Assembly (NCBI RefSeq): GCF_016902295.1
Contig: NZ_JACJLQ010000006.1
Coordinates: 45,649 to 109,648 of the forward strand
Length of the DNA: 64,000 nt
Origin: Bacteroides caecigallinarum
GTDB lineage: Bacteria; Bacteroidota; Bacteroidia; Bacteroidales; Bacteroidaceae
Direction of reading: 5' to 3'
Translations under genes and position numbers: made by a program
Part shown: one piece after another, positions 52,465-61,789 of the stretch
How the letters are laid out: each line of letters begins with the position of its first letter
Numbering within the stretch: position 1 is the stretch's first letter
Notes under the pieces: model-generated
The model's database searches: none
What the model saw: the letters and a program-made list of their open reading frames with translations, nothing else
What the model was told of the DNA's origin: nothing

Positions 52465-53172
52465 TTATCGTATATTCATTTTTAACAATATCTCAAAAAT
52501 CTTCAAATCCTCAGGATAAGTCAGTTTCAAGTTAAATCTGTCACCATCGACCATATATAATGGAGTATAATCCAATTGCGACATTAATATATACAAAGAC
52601 TGCGAAACTATTCCTTTTTCATTTGCCTCGTTTATAGCTGAAGCTATGCATCCAAGTTTAAATGTCTGTGGAGTCTGTACCATAAACATATTTTCTCTCA
52701 TGAAATGCTGTTCAGACGAAATTCCATTCTCGCTATACAGATACGATTCATTGCCTCTAATAGCTGTAACAGCATTGCCTCTTAACATACACGAATTGAC
52801 ATTATCTGATATTATCTTATCCGTGATGAAAGGCCTTACCGATTCATGAACCATGACTATATCGTCTTCATTATAACCGTTTAACAGCATATATTCAATA
52901 CCATTAGAAATGGATTCCTGGCTATTGCAACCACCTTCAACCACTCCCTTTAGTTTTGTAATATTATAAATTGCAGCCATTTTTCTCAGTTTATCTATCC
53001 AACCAGATAAACAAGCTACAATAATAACATCAATATCATTGCTTTGTTCAAACTTCAACAAAGTATGAATAATAACAGGCTTACCAAGCAAATCCAGAAA
53101 CTGCTTTGGAGTTTCCTTATGCATCCTGTCACCATATCCTCCAGCCATTACAAAAGCTATTTTTCTGCTCAT
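52465..53172 (-). CDS. IspD/TarI-like cytidylyltransferase
   Basis: A 235-residue nucleotidyltransferase. The N-terminal CTP-binding loop is IAFVMAGGYGDRMHKETPKQFLDLLGKPVIIHTL. The central MVHESVRPFI, FMVQTPQTFKLG and the late FNLKLTYPEDLKIF are IspD/TarI signatures. Its setting between two CDP-alcohol phosphotransferase genes points to making a CDP-polyol or CDP-alcohol for a phosphodiester-linked product rather than to isoprenoid synthesis. It overlaps the next gene upstream by 4 bp (53169-53172). Could alternatively be the genome's IspD. Confidence 0.85.
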   Translation of the reverse strand: MSRKIAFVMAGGYGDRMHKETPKQFLDLLGKPVIIHTLLKFEQSNDIDVIIVACLSGWIDKLRKMAAIYNITKLKGVVEGGCNSQESISNGIEYMLLNGYNEDDIVMVHESVRPFITDKIISDNVNSCMLRGNAVTAIRGNESYLYSENGISSEQHFMRENMFMVQTPQTFKLGCIASAINEANEKGIVSQSLYILMSQLDYTPLYMVDGDRFNLKLTYPEDLKIFEILLKMNIR

Positions 53173-54104
53173 AGACTTTTATCTAAACAAAAATCCTTGT
53201 ACATTTTCTTACAAAAACTTTCATGCCTGCATCTCATATAGAAAAATAAAATATTAAGAACTGTAACTTCAAAAATAAAGAAGATCCATGGCTCTTTTAC
53301 AAGAATGGAGACAAAAAGCACGAAAGCCCTCGTATCAAATGTGAGAATATTGGTATATTTCATCAAAGGTTTACTATTCCTTCTATACTCATCTCTGAAA
53401 TCCGAAGGTATATCTACACCTTTACTCAACCAGGTATTTTCTACGCCACGCAACAATTTCTGTAATGATGGCGACAAACGTTCCTGACTTTTAGTATATC
53501 TTATATAGAATATCAAATACAATTTTTCAAACCATGCATTTCTCCAGCTCAAGGATTTCATCTTTTCAATCTGCTTTGACGACTTGTCAAATTCCGAATT
53601 TGCATTACCCTTTTGGAAAAACATGTGAATATTTCGGTAATAGTCCGACAATGCACATTGCTTGCTATGACAAATAAAGCCAGAGAATGCAGCCAACAAC
53701 CATATATATATTCCCCAAGTGTCCGTAAGTCGTAAACTTATAAAGAAATATATAGAAAAAAACCATAAATCACCGGCAAAGCCGTCAAGTACTCGTCCTA
53801 ACAGACTTTTCTTGCCAGTCATTCTGGCCAATTGCCCATCGGCACAATCATACCAGTTTGCCCATATCAAAAGAAAAATGCCCAACAATCCATGACGTAG
53901 ATCTTCAAAATAAAACATATACCCCGCCAACATGCCCAATATTATGGATATAATGGTGACGACATTAGGATGAACTCCTAATTTCTTAAAAAACAACGCC
54001 CATAAATAGCCGCTTGAACGGGTTACATATATTTCAAAAAATCCCTCTGTATCTTCTGATTTTAATGTTGATTTCAGTCCTTTCTTAAATGAAACTAAAT
54101 CCAT
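53169..54104 (-). CDS. CDP-alcohol phosphatidyltransferase family protein (long form)
   Basis: A 311-residue membrane protein. The catalytic motif is in WANWYDCADGQLARMTGKKSLLG followed by RVLDGFAGD near residues 80-112, matching D..DG..AR........G...D...D. An N-terminal hydrophilic extension (about 40 residues) precedes the core. A helical insert (about 160-235) interrupts before the last membrane segments. It is coupled to the cytidylyltransferase by a 4-bp overlap. Probably transfers a phosphoalcohol onto a lipid or polyol; exact reaction unknown. Confidence 0.9.
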   Translation of the reverse strand: MDLVSFKKGLKSTLKSEDTEGFFEIYVTRSSGYLWALFFKKLGVHPNVVTIISIILGMLAGYMFYFEDLRHGLLGIFLLIWANWYDCADGQLARMTGKKSLLGRVLDGFAGDLWFFSIYFFISLRLTDTWGIYIWLLAAFSGFICHSKQCALSDYYRNIHMFFQKGNANSEFDKSSKQIEKMKSLSWRNAWFEKLYLIFYIRYTKSQERLSPSLQKLLRGVENTWLSKGVDIPSDFRDEYRRNSKPLMKYTNILTFDTRAFVLFVSILVKEPWIFFIFEVTVLNILFFYMRCRHESFCKKMYKDFCLDKSL

Positions 54105-54111
54105 GGTCCTT

Positions 54112-55104
54112 TTATTTATTACCTATCTTCATCAATGCTATACCAATGATTACACACACCACTTCCCTAATTCTTATAAGAAGCGCCATGAATACGCCAT
54201 AAGAATACGGGATAGACAGTAACGCAACAGACATCACAAATCCACCTTCGCGAGCGCCAAGCTGCATTGGTGAAAAGAACATCAGATTGGCAAACAATGA
54301 TGTAAACGCTAATATCAATATACTGTCGAAGAAACTTGCGTCAGTAGAGAATATCAACAAGATGATATATACCTCAAGACAAGATACGACTCTTGCTACA
54401 AATTCCAGTGACAATGAAGTAAAGAAAGTATATTTATTATTCCTATACAAATCCTTTATCTGATCGTCAATCTGCACAAAAGTTTCTTCCTTTCTCTCTA
54501 TTAATCTGGTTATTTTGTTCTTTATAAAAGGCATACGCTGCAAAAAACGCATCAGCTTCATTACCATTCCCGAACGATATCCTTTAATAAAAAAGTAAAT
54601 TCCTATCATACACGCCACAACAAAAATACTCATGATTATCACATAAGTCCTGTTTATCTGGTTATAGTATGACAATATATAAATAAGCAGCGAGAACAGC
54701 CAAAAACAAAAGTGAGAGAAAATATGCATCATCGCATACAATATCACACTTGAAGATGCCTTTTCTATACCTACGTAGGGTTTCAACTCCATTATACGGT
54801 AAGGTTCGCCTCCCATCAGCCCAACCGGCGTAGTAGAGTTCAATGCAAAACCGGTAATGGTATATTTGAAGACTTTCAAAAAAGGAACTTTAACCCCATT
54901 CAACCCATTACAAATAATAGCATACCATGCTCCCGCATTTATAGCATATATAAACATCCATAGCAACAACAATACAGGAAACCATATACCGGCTTTTCTC
55001 AAGCATGACACTACATCCTCGTATGTCATGTCCATTCCAAAAAGCATTATTACTATGGCTACAACTCCTACTATGAAAAATATATTCCTGAACTTACTCT
55101 TCAT
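54112..55104 (-). CDS. Flippase-like membrane protein (lysylphosphatidylglycerol synthase TM family)
   Basis: From the ATG at 55104, 330 residues, with about eight membrane helices. Family marks are YAINAGAWYAIIC, YTITGFALNSTTPVGLMGGEPYRIMEL (the conserved P.G..GGE.(Y/F)R segment), and FTSLFANLMFFSPMQLGAREGG near 285. Members resemble the membrane part of MprF/YbhN and are proposed to move lipids across the membrane. It overlaps pdxA by 11 bp and precedes the CDP-alcohol enzymes by 7 bp, so it may flip the lipid they make. Confidence 0.92.
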   Translation of the reverse strand: MKSKFRNIFFIVGVVAIVIMLFGMDMTYEDVVSCLRKAGIWFPVLLLLWMFIYAINAGAWYAIICNGLNGVKVPFLKVFKYTITGFALNSTTPVGLMGGEPYRIMELKPYVGIEKASSSVILYAMMHIFSHFCFWLFSLLIYILSYYNQINRTYVIIMSIFVVACMIGIYFFIKGYRSGMVMKLMRFLQRMPFIKNKITRLIERKEETFVQIDDQIKDLYRNNKYTFFTSLSLEFVARVVSCLEVYIILLIFSTDASFFDSILILAFTSLFANLMFFSPMQLGAREGGFVMSVALLSIPYSYGVFMALLIRIREVVCVIIGIALMKIGNK

Positions 55105-56188
55105 ATTCAGCGTCAAGTTTCAATTTATCGCTATCATCGCGTTTCTCGTAATACTGTTTGCGAAGCGGATTCGCACTTATCTCTCTCTCCATACATCTGT
55201 TACGGAATACGTCAATAGCAATATAAATAGCCTGACGAAACGAATCTTCCGAAGCAACCCCTTGTCCGGCAATATCATACGCCGTACCATGTGCCGGCGA
55301 TGTCCTTACAATAGGCAAACCTGCTGTATAGTTCACTCCTTCATCCATGGCCAAAGCTTTGAATGGAGCCAATCCCTGGTCATGGTACATAGCCATGATA
55401 CCATCGAAATGAGTAAAGTTACCCGACCCCATAAATCCATCTGCAGGGTAAGGGCCAAAACACTGTATTCCTTTTGCTTTCAGTTCTTCCATTGCCGGAA
55501 TAATGACATCCTGTTCCTCTGTACCAAGAAGACCATTATCACCGGCATGAGGATTCAGTGAGAACACAGCAATGCGCGGACATCCTATTCCGAAATCCTG
55601 TTTCAACGATTTATGGAATATCTCTATTTTTTCTTCTATCAATTCCTTGGTAAGTATAGACGGGATTTCCCTTACAGGAACATGACCTGTAACCAAAGCC
55701 ACCCTGAAATCATTCTTCATAAGAATCATCAATGACTTGTTGCCGTCTCCCACACGTTCTTCTATATATTCTGTATGACCAGGGAAATGAAATGTTTCGG
55801 ACTGTATGGTATGCTTGTTGATAGGAGCTGTTACCAGCACATCAATTCCACCCTCACGATAGTCGGCCAACGCTCTTTCCAAAGCATCCAGTGCAGCCTT
55901 TCCGGCTTCTGCTGTAGGCTTGCCAAGCTCCACCTTAAGTTCTTCTGCAGTACAATTCAAGACATTCAGTCTGCCATCCTGTATTTCCTTTGCAGAATTT
56001 ATTATGCTGAAATTGGCAGAAATATCCATCGCTTTACGATGATAAGCCGCTACCTTTGGCGACCCGTACACTACCGGCGTACATAATTCCATCATTTCCG
56101 GTTCGGAAAAGGCCTTCAATATAACCTCATAACCTACTCCATTGATGTCACCGTGGGTGATTCCCACTCTTATTTTACGTCTTTCCAT
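55094..56188 (-). CDS. pdxA: 4-hydroxythreonine-4-phosphate dehydrogenase
   Basis: A 364-residue enzyme of pyridoxal 5'-phosphate synthesis. IRVGITHGDINGVGYEVILKAF opens the protein. Metal-binding histidines are expected in FHFPGHTEYI near residue 140, RIAVFSLNPHAGDNGLLGTEE near 213, and FDGIMAMYHDQGLAPFKALA near 275. GVNYTAGLPIVRTSPAHGTAYDIAG is a family signature. The family usually has about 330 residues; the extra length is a charged C-terminal tail. It is followed closely by the flippase-like gene. Confidence 0.97.
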   Translation of the reverse strand: MERRKIRVGITHGDINGVGYEVILKAFSEPEMMELCTPVVYGSPKVAAYHRKAMDISANFSIINSAKEIQDGRLNVLNCTAEELKVELGKPTAEAGKAALDALERALADYREGGIDVLVTAPINKHTIQSETFHFPGHTEYIEERVGDGNKSLMILMKNDFRVALVTGHVPVREIPSILTKELIEEKIEIFHKSLKQDFGIGCPRIAVFSLNPHAGDNGLLGTEEQDVIIPAMEELKAKGIQCFGPYPADGFMGSGNFTHFDGIMAMYHDQGLAPFKALAMDEGVNYTAGLPIVRTSPAHGTAYDIAGQGVASEDSFRQAIYIAIDVFRNRCMEREISANPLRKQYYEKRDDSDKLKLDAEYEE

Positions 56189-56215
56189 GTCTATACTTAT
56201 AATATAATGTATATT

Positions 56216-57271
56216 TTATTTTATAGAGTCACCTGTGATGGTAATTTCAGTCACACCAGCCCCTATAGGCAATTCGAATACTTCTTTCTGTGCAGGTAAT
56301 TTCAGAGTGTAAAGACATGCCTCAAGCTTGCGCATAAGGTCACGCTTCAATTTGTCAGGTTTAAAGACAAAACCCTCCACCACTATTACTCTGGCATTAG
56401 CCCTGTCAACCCTGACATGCGATACGAAAGGACCTCCCATAGCATCGTTTCTCATTTCCCATAATCCTCTCGCCTCAAAAGCATAATCACCTTTAACAGC
56501 TATGTTCTTTACATCCACAAAGATTGAGTCTGCTGTCTCCATATACATACCTTCCATTGACCCCGGTATGTTGATTTTCATTACAGAATCACGTTTGTTG
56601 ATAAAATACTCCTTTGTAAACGTATTATTGTCCCTGAACGGATAAGAATACATCACGAAATTCATATCATTAAGATTGGTTGAAGCCCAAAAGAAATCCT
56701 CGCCCGTCTTAAACGAGTTCAGTTCATTAGGCATCCATATATCACAATCGAACAGACTTCCCACCTTTGCCGAAATGGCAGCATTATGTTTCTCACGCAA
56801 AAGGTTTATCTGACGGTTCATTTCAGCACGTGTAAAGAAATCCACAATCACCTGTCCGTGCTTACTTACGTATTCATCAAATTCCTTCTGATTTGGCGAC
56901 TGTATAGTCATTATCATCTGTGGAGAAGCGTATGCATCGCGCGTATACTTAAATTTGGTTTGAGTGTAAATATCCTGAATATCAGCTATTATGATATTTC
57001 TGAAAATACGCATCACACGGTCAAAATTCGCAGGACGGATACGTGAGATTCTGAACGAACGTTCCGCCTGAGGCAAGCCCGGCACATCTGTATCAAGCAC
57101 ATGATAGAGCGCACTGTCCGGACTCATCCAGCAATTATCGTCCGCTACAACCATCACTTCGTATGGTCTTCCGCTTGAAACCGGAGTAATAATACTTTTA
57201 CCATCATTACGGCATGATGCCAACACGACAGCCAACATCACGAAGCTAAAATAAAAAGCAATACGTTTCAT
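56216..57271 (-). CDS. DUF4837 lipoprotein
   Basis: A 351-residue protein with a lipoprotein signal (FYFSFVMLAVVLASC; Cys20). SSGRPYEVMVVADDNCWMSPDS follows, then FRISRIRPANFDRVMRIFRNIIIADI and EFDEYVSKHGQVIVDFFTRAEMN. This is the DUF4837 family of Bacteroidetes, function unknown. It lies between rlmN (20 bp) and pdxA (27 bp), apparently in one transcript. Confidence 0.9.
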   Translation of the reverse strand: MKRIAFYFSFVMLAVVLASCRNDGKSIITPVSSGRPYEVMVVADDNCWMSPDSALYHVLDTDVPGLPQAERSFRISRIRPANFDRVMRIFRNIIIADIQDIYTQTKFKYTRDAYASPQMIMTIQSPNQKEFDEYVSKHGQVIVDFFTRAEMNRQINLLREKHNAAISAKVGSLFDCDIWMPNELNSFKTGEDFFWASTNLNDMNFVMYSYPFRDNNTFTKEYFINKRDSVMKINIPGSMEGMYMETADSIFVDVKNIAVKGDYAFEARGLWEMRNDAMGGPFVSHVRVDRANARVIVVEGFVFKPDKLKRDLMRKLEACLYTLKLPAQKEVFELPIGAGVTEITITGDSIK

Positions 57272-57291
57272 ATTATCAATTTCTTATTGGT

Positions 57292-58338
57292 TTACACATT
57301 ATTTTTCTCAGCCTGCTGCTTGGCAGTGGAAAGCATTCCGCAAGCCGCAAATATATCCTCACCTCTCGAAGCCCTTATTGTGGCAAACACTCCATGCTGT
57401 GTCAGATAGTCACGGAATAGCACCATCGAATCCATGTCAGTACCTTCAAGATCCACATTCGGTATGGCATGAAAACGAATAAGGTTCATTCTGCAATCCA
57501 GTCCCTTCAATATCTTGACAAGCTCCTTGGCGTATATCAGACTGTCATTGACTCCTTTGAAAACAATATATTCAAACGAGAGACGTCTCTGCTTGCTGAA
57601 ATCATACCGTTTCAATATCTCTATAATCTCCATTATGGAGAAAGCTTTCTCGGCAGGCATAAGTTCACGTCTCTGTGCCGGAAACGGAGAATGCAGGCTC
57701 ACAGCCAGATGACAGTCACTTTCTTCAAGAAATCTTTCCAATCCTTTTTTCAGCCCTACAGTTGACACTGTTATCCTTTTCGGGCTCCACGCATACCCAT
57801 AATCAGCAGTGAGAATTTCCAAAGCCCTAAGTACTTCATTCAGATTATCAAAAGGCTCACCCATACCCATGAACACTACATTTGTCAATGTATCCCTCTC
57901 AGGAATGGAATATATCTGATTAAGAATCTGCGCGGCTGTCAGACTGTTGGTATATCCCTGCTTGCCCGTCATACAAAACTTACAGTTCATCTTGCATCCC
58001 ACTTGTGATGACACACACAATGTCGCCCTGTCATCGTCAGGTATATAAACAGCCTCAATATAATCATTTTCCGGGGTACGGAATAAATATTTCACAGTTC
58101 CATCTACGGAACGCATTTCGTGTACAGGAGGAGTTGCCCCAACCTCATATTTCCGCGACAATAGCTCACGGTTTTTCAGTGACAGGTTTGTCATTTCATC
58201 TATTGAGGAAACTTTCTTCTCGTACAGCCAAGATGCAATCTGTTTTGCGGTAAACTTTGGCATACCCAAATCCAAAACCACAGATTGAAGTTCATTCAAA
58301 GTTTTACCCAAAAGCGGTGATTTTATATCAGTCATCAT
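57292..58338 (-). CDS. rlmN: 23S rRNA (adenine2503-C2)-methyltransferase
   Basis: A 348-residue radical SAM enzyme. The cluster motif is CKMNCKFCMTG near residues 115-125. Catalytic surroundings are VFMGMGEPFDNLNEV, RITVSTVGLKKGLERFLEE and LAVSLHSPFPAQRRELMP. The conserved C-terminal Cys lies in FAACGMLSTAK. It methylates A2503 of 23S rRNA and also some tRNAs. A -7-like box (CAAAGTTA, 58361-58368 on the plus strand) sits about 23 bp upstream. Confidence 0.97.
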   Translation of the reverse strand: MMTDIKSPLLGKTLNELQSVVLDLGMPKFTAKQIASWLYEKKVSSIDEMTNLSLKNRELLSRKYEVGATPPVHEMRSVDGTVKYLFRTPENDYIEAVYIPDDDRATLCVSSQVGCKMNCKFCMTGKQGYTNSLTAAQILNQIYSIPERDTLTNVVFMGMGEPFDNLNEVLRALEILTADYGYAWSPKRITVSTVGLKKGLERFLEESDCHLAVSLHSPFPAQRRELMPAEKAFSIMEIIEILKRYDFSKQRRLSFEYIVFKGVNDSLIYAKELVKILKGLDCRMNLIRFHAIPNVDLEGTDMDSMVLFRDYLTQHGVFATIRASRGEDIFAACGMLSTAKQQAEKNNV

Positions 58339-58535
58339 TCAGTTATATACATTTAGCGTACAAAGTTAGCCAAAAAATAGGATAAACCATCTATAATTAT
58401 CCTAATAATGACTAATTACCGACATAATGAACAATATTATCCGACGAAATGACCAATAGACCTGATATAATACATGCAATAATAAAGCAAAGGCATTTTG
58501 CTTCAATATTCAAACCGATAGAAGATATTTAAACA

Positions 58536-58593
58536 GTTCACTAACCGTTCGTTAAGCGTCGGCTGAGCGGTATTTCAAACCTTTTGCAAAAGG
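58536..58593. repeat. Left 58-bp direct repeat bounding the accessory island
   Basis: 58536-58593 and 63095-63152 align end to end without gaps, with about 46 of 58 positions identical. They share the first 19 bases (GTTCACTAACCGTTCGTTA). Both copies are in the same orientation. The left copy lies between rlmN and the first island gene. The rest of 58369-58626 holds no gene. Confidence 0.75.
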
Positions 58594-58626
58594 TTTTAAA
58601 CATGTTTGCAAAGCATACACAAGAAT

Positions 58627-59235
58627 CTATAGATTATTCCCCGATGCATTCTCTATCAAAGCCTTTCCAATCTCCATTTGTAAATGTTTAGGCAGTCGAA
58701 ATAGCTTATCCATCAGCTCGTCATACGTCAAATCCATACAGACATTAAATACAGGTTCTTCCTTTATGTTACCATCAATCCTGTCAACAACCATAGCACC
58801 ATCAATGAATTCAGAAAAATCAGGAACATCCGGCCAATTTTCTATCGTTCCATTACTCTTTATTCTCAACCTTATGTAATCCCCACATCCGTCAGCATCC
58901 GGAATAAGCCTGTTGGGAACATAACCCGAAATTCTACATAACGCTTTATTGTCTTTGCCGAGAAGGAAATAAGTGCCACTATCACTCACCTTAGCCTGAA
59001 AAAGAATATTTCCATATTCCTCAGGCCAGTTTAAAAGATTATGCGACCTTAGTTCTATTATACCGGTCCACATTCCCTTCGAAACCAAAGGATATTTATC
59101 CTCACACAATTCTCCAAATAAAGAATCGGTATATTTACACATTTCTTCATGAAAAGGGAAACTTATAACCAGGTAGTATGCTTGTTCCAGCAACTCCCTT
59201 TCGTTCATTCTTCTAAGGATCTGTTTTGATTTCAT
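58627..59235 (-). CDS. Hypothetical protein of the accessory island
   Basis: A 202-residue soluble protein that I do not recognise. The N-terminal part is helical (NERELLEQAYYLVISFPFHEEMCKYTDSLF). The centre alternates strands (GTYFLLGKDNKALCRISGY, YIRLRIKSNGTIENWPDVPDFSEF). The C-terminus ends in an amphipathic helix (LPKHLQMEIGKALIENA). No membrane segment, signal or nuclease motif is visible. It lies 110 bp after the DUF262 gene in the same direction. It could be an accessory part of that operon or an unrelated cargo gene. Confidence 0.7.
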   Translation of the reverse strand: MKSKQILRRMNERELLEQAYYLVISFPFHEEMCKYTDSLFGELCEDKYPLVSKGMWTGIIELRSHNLLNWPEEYGNILFQAKVSDSGTYFLLGKDNKALCRISGYVPNRLIPDADGCGDYIRLRIKSNGTIENWPDVPDFSEFIDGAMVVDRIDGNIKEEPVFNVCMDLTYDELMDKLFRLPKHLQMEIGKALIENASGNNL

Positions 59236-59345
59236 GATATTTTAATTTCTATTACATTATATCATCGGTATTGCAAATAAAAATTATTCATCAACATTTA
59301 CAATCCTAATTCCCCAAGCTTCTAATTTTAAAAACATTTCAATTC

Positions 59346-60851
59346 TCATGAACATTCCAGACCTACATATTTTAATAGTTCTCGTTCTATTTCCAAAATT
59401 ATTTTCTCTCGGAGTTTACAAAAACATTCTTTGTCATTTACATTCTTTATCATTTCTTGCGATATCGCATACGACTCATAAAAATGAGAATCTGCCGATT
59501 GCAAATTTATCACTTTTATTCTGTCTTCTGTTCTGAAATAAGGAATGACACCTCTCGGGTCATTTCTATACATCTTAATTGGGTCACAAAAAACAATATC
59601 AGCATTTGGATTTAATGAAATGTATTTATAAACAAGAGAAAGAACCATGAAATTCGATAAAGCGGAACCAGTAGCATACCTAAAATTCAAAGAATCACTC
59701 CCTATTTCAATAGATTCATACTCTATGGCAGTTTTCTCATCACCAACAATAAATCGTTCAAACCTTCTGAAAAGAGTTCTGACTATTGTCAGAGAGCCAT
59801 TAAGAAATGACTGATTATATGTAGTATAAAAAAACCATTTCTTCAATTCCTGTCTCTGTTCGTATGTTGGATTTTTATGCTCTTTAAAGAATCCTGCCAA
59901 AGCTATCAATTGCTTCACATAAGGCAATAACTTGCTGGAAATCACATAGCATTCATCATGCAAGAATTTTACTGTATTAGATATATCCTCCTTTATTTCA
60001 TTCCAATGAGGTGTAAAATCCAACTTATCCAAATCCTTTAAAAGTTGTGTATCATAAAAATTCTTGCCAACATATCTATAGCAACAATTAAGAATATCAT
60101 CCGACTTCAATGTTTCAAAGCCATATACCGCAAGCGAATTTATAAATTCATTAATACTGTCAGATATTAATACATCCTCCTTGCTTTTATAAAATACGGC
60201 CTGTAGCATTGATACTTTTGAAATATCAGTTCCCTTTGAGTTCAAACGTGAAAATACAGTACTAGCTTCATTTATATCACAATTTTCCAAAAGCATTTCT
60301 CCAATCTGATAACTTTGCAATACACTGTTTATCTTACGTGCTCTGTTAACATAAGTCTGAGCTTTATCCTGATCATTTTTATAATAGTCCATTATCTGCT
60401 GCAGTTTCTCAAGCATAAGAAATGTATCATACAAATCAGACACTTTCAAGATATGCAATTGAGGCTTCTTGACATATTCAAAACATTCTTTTTCAAGATT
60501 ATAGCAGATATTGAATATATCTTTTTTGTCATCATAATGCAAAACACTACAATAAAACGAAGTCAGACGCTGCCTTCCGTCAAGAATATAATATTCCGGT
60601 TTGCTTTCTTCATCTATTTCATCAGTAATAATATCACGTGATTTCAATGGAAACTGTTTCGGTTCAGGCTTCCATAATAATATAGAACCTATAGGATAAC
60701 CATGTTGGATACTGTCAAACAAATCCAATACCTGCTCTTTACGCCAGACAAAACTGCGCTGAAAAGAAGGTACACCATAAATTCCTTTTTTTATTTTTGT
60801 TACAATCTCGTGCAAATATTCACGTTCCGGTTTTATGCTTATCTCTGCCAT
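59346..60851 (-). CDS. DUF262 domain protein (GmrS/DndB-like fold)
   Basis: A 501-residue protein with DUF262 signatures: VPSFQRSFVWRKEQVLDLFDSI (residues 27-48), GYPIGSILLWKPE (51-63) and ILDGRQRLTSFY (89-100), where DG(Q/R)QR is the ParB-like nucleotide-binding motif. The 400 C-terminal residues are helical and include NSKGTDISKVSMLQAVFY, the conserved 'LN..G..L' region of this family. I do not see the DUF1524/HNH nuclease motif that GmrSD proteins carry at the C-terminus. It starts 2 bp after the TOPRIM-like gene. Known DUF262 proteins restrict modified DNA; here it appears to be part of a multi-gene system. Confidence 0.85.
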   Translation of the reverse strand: MAEISIKPEREYLHEIVTKIKKGIYGVPSFQRSFVWRKEQVLDLFDSIQHGYPIGSILLWKPEPKQFPLKSRDIITDEIDEESKPEYYILDGRQRLTSFYCSVLHYDDKKDIFNICYNLEKECFEYVKKPQLHILKVSDLYDTFLMLEKLQQIMDYYKNDQDKAQTYVNRARKINSVLQSYQIGEMLLENCDINEASTVFSRLNSKGTDISKVSMLQAVFYKSKEDVLISDSINEFINSLAVYGFETLKSDDILNCCYRYVGKNFYDTQLLKDLDKLDFTPHWNEIKEDISNTVKFLHDECYVISSKLLPYVKQLIALAGFFKEHKNPTYEQRQELKKWFFYTTYNQSFLNGSLTIVRTLFRRFERFIVGDEKTAIEYESIEIGSDSLNFRYATGSALSNFMVLSLVYKYISLNPNADIVFCDPIKMYRNDPRGVIPYFRTEDRIKVINLQSADSHFYESYAISQEMIKNVNDKECFCKLREKIILEIERELLKYVGLECS

Positions 60852-60853
60852 AA

Positions 60854-61789
60854 CTATATAATACGAACAAGTTTCAATAAGAATAGCTGTAATTCAGACA
60901 AATCTTCGCCATTTACATAAAAGTGCTTAAGCCCGCTTTCATATTTCTTACGTGACATTTTAGAAGTCAATGACGGTAATTTATCCTTACTATAGCCAGC
61001 TATTTTCTCACTTATTTTCAGATAATCCCTATCAACACCAGTTTCCGTTATATTAGAAGTATTCATTTTTGCTTCTTCGTATGCTTCATTTGGGAAATAG
61101 TTCTCAATACATCTTTTATACCACATGTGCCAGACATATAAAGGTTGGTTTAATGTATAAATTTTATCAAGTTCATATCCTCCAAAAGATTCACTATCCT
61201 CACCACATAAAAAACAGTACAATTTTGCTCTATCATTAGGAATACATTTCTCTGATACGGAATCACTATCAAGCAATGCACATATCTTATGCCGACCTAC
61301 TCCTAAATAAGGAGATGCCTCCTGCAGTTCGATATGCTGCTGATGTTGTGTCCATCCACCTCCATGATATGGAAGCAACCGATTATTATTGATTGCCAAT
61401 AAAAGCTTTTTAATCAGATTAGGATGCTGCTTGTCGTGCTTATATGTATCTATGATATGTTTATACACACTCCATTCATAAACAGCATTCTCTAAAATCA
61501 ATAAAGATTTTTCTCCAAATAGAACCTCACATTGTTTATCTGTAAAATCACCCAAAGATAGAGTTGTCATATATATCTGCTCCTCCCTTGTAAAATCAAA
61601 GGGTTTGCTTCTACGAATCAGTTCTTTCTCCCAACTGCTACCCTCTTTATCTACTACTTCAAGAAGATATTCCTGTGTAGTAACGTCGCATGATATATAA
61701 TGACCATTTTCTATTATCCTGCAACATATACGTGACAGCCATTTACTATCACAACGGGTTGCATAATCGCTTGTTATATGTGCTATCAT
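60854..61789 (-). CDS. TOPRIM-like protein paired with an AAA ATPase
   Basis: A 311-residue soluble protein. Residues 96-110 (LLILENAVYEWSVYK, E100) and 168-176 (KICALLDSD, D174 and D176) have the spacing of the catalytic Glu and DxD of a TOPRIM nuclease fold. VWHMWYKRCIENYFPNE (219-235) resembles the W.kreIENYl segment of DUF4435/OLD-type TOPRIM proteins. The gene overlaps the ATPase gene by 4 bp and ends 2 bp before the DUF262 gene. In PARIS-type and OLD-type systems an ABC-like ATPase partners with such a nuclease, so this is probably the effector. Homology is weak and read by eye. Confidence 0.6.
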   Translation of the reverse strand: MIAHITSDYATRCDSKWLSRICCRIIENGHYISCDVTTQEYLLEVVDKEGSSWEKELIRRSKPFDFTREEQIYMTTLSLGDFTDKQCEVLFGEKSLLILENAVYEWSVYKHIIDTYKHDKQHPNLIKKLLLAINNNRLLPYHGGGWTQHQQHIELQEASPYLGVGRHKICALLDSDSVSEKCIPNDRAKLYCFLCGEDSESFGGYELDKIYTLNQPLYVWHMWYKRCIENYFPNEAYEEAKMNTSNITETGVDRDYLKISEKIAGYSKDKLPSLTSKMSRKKYESGLKHFYVNGEDLSELQLFLLKLVRII

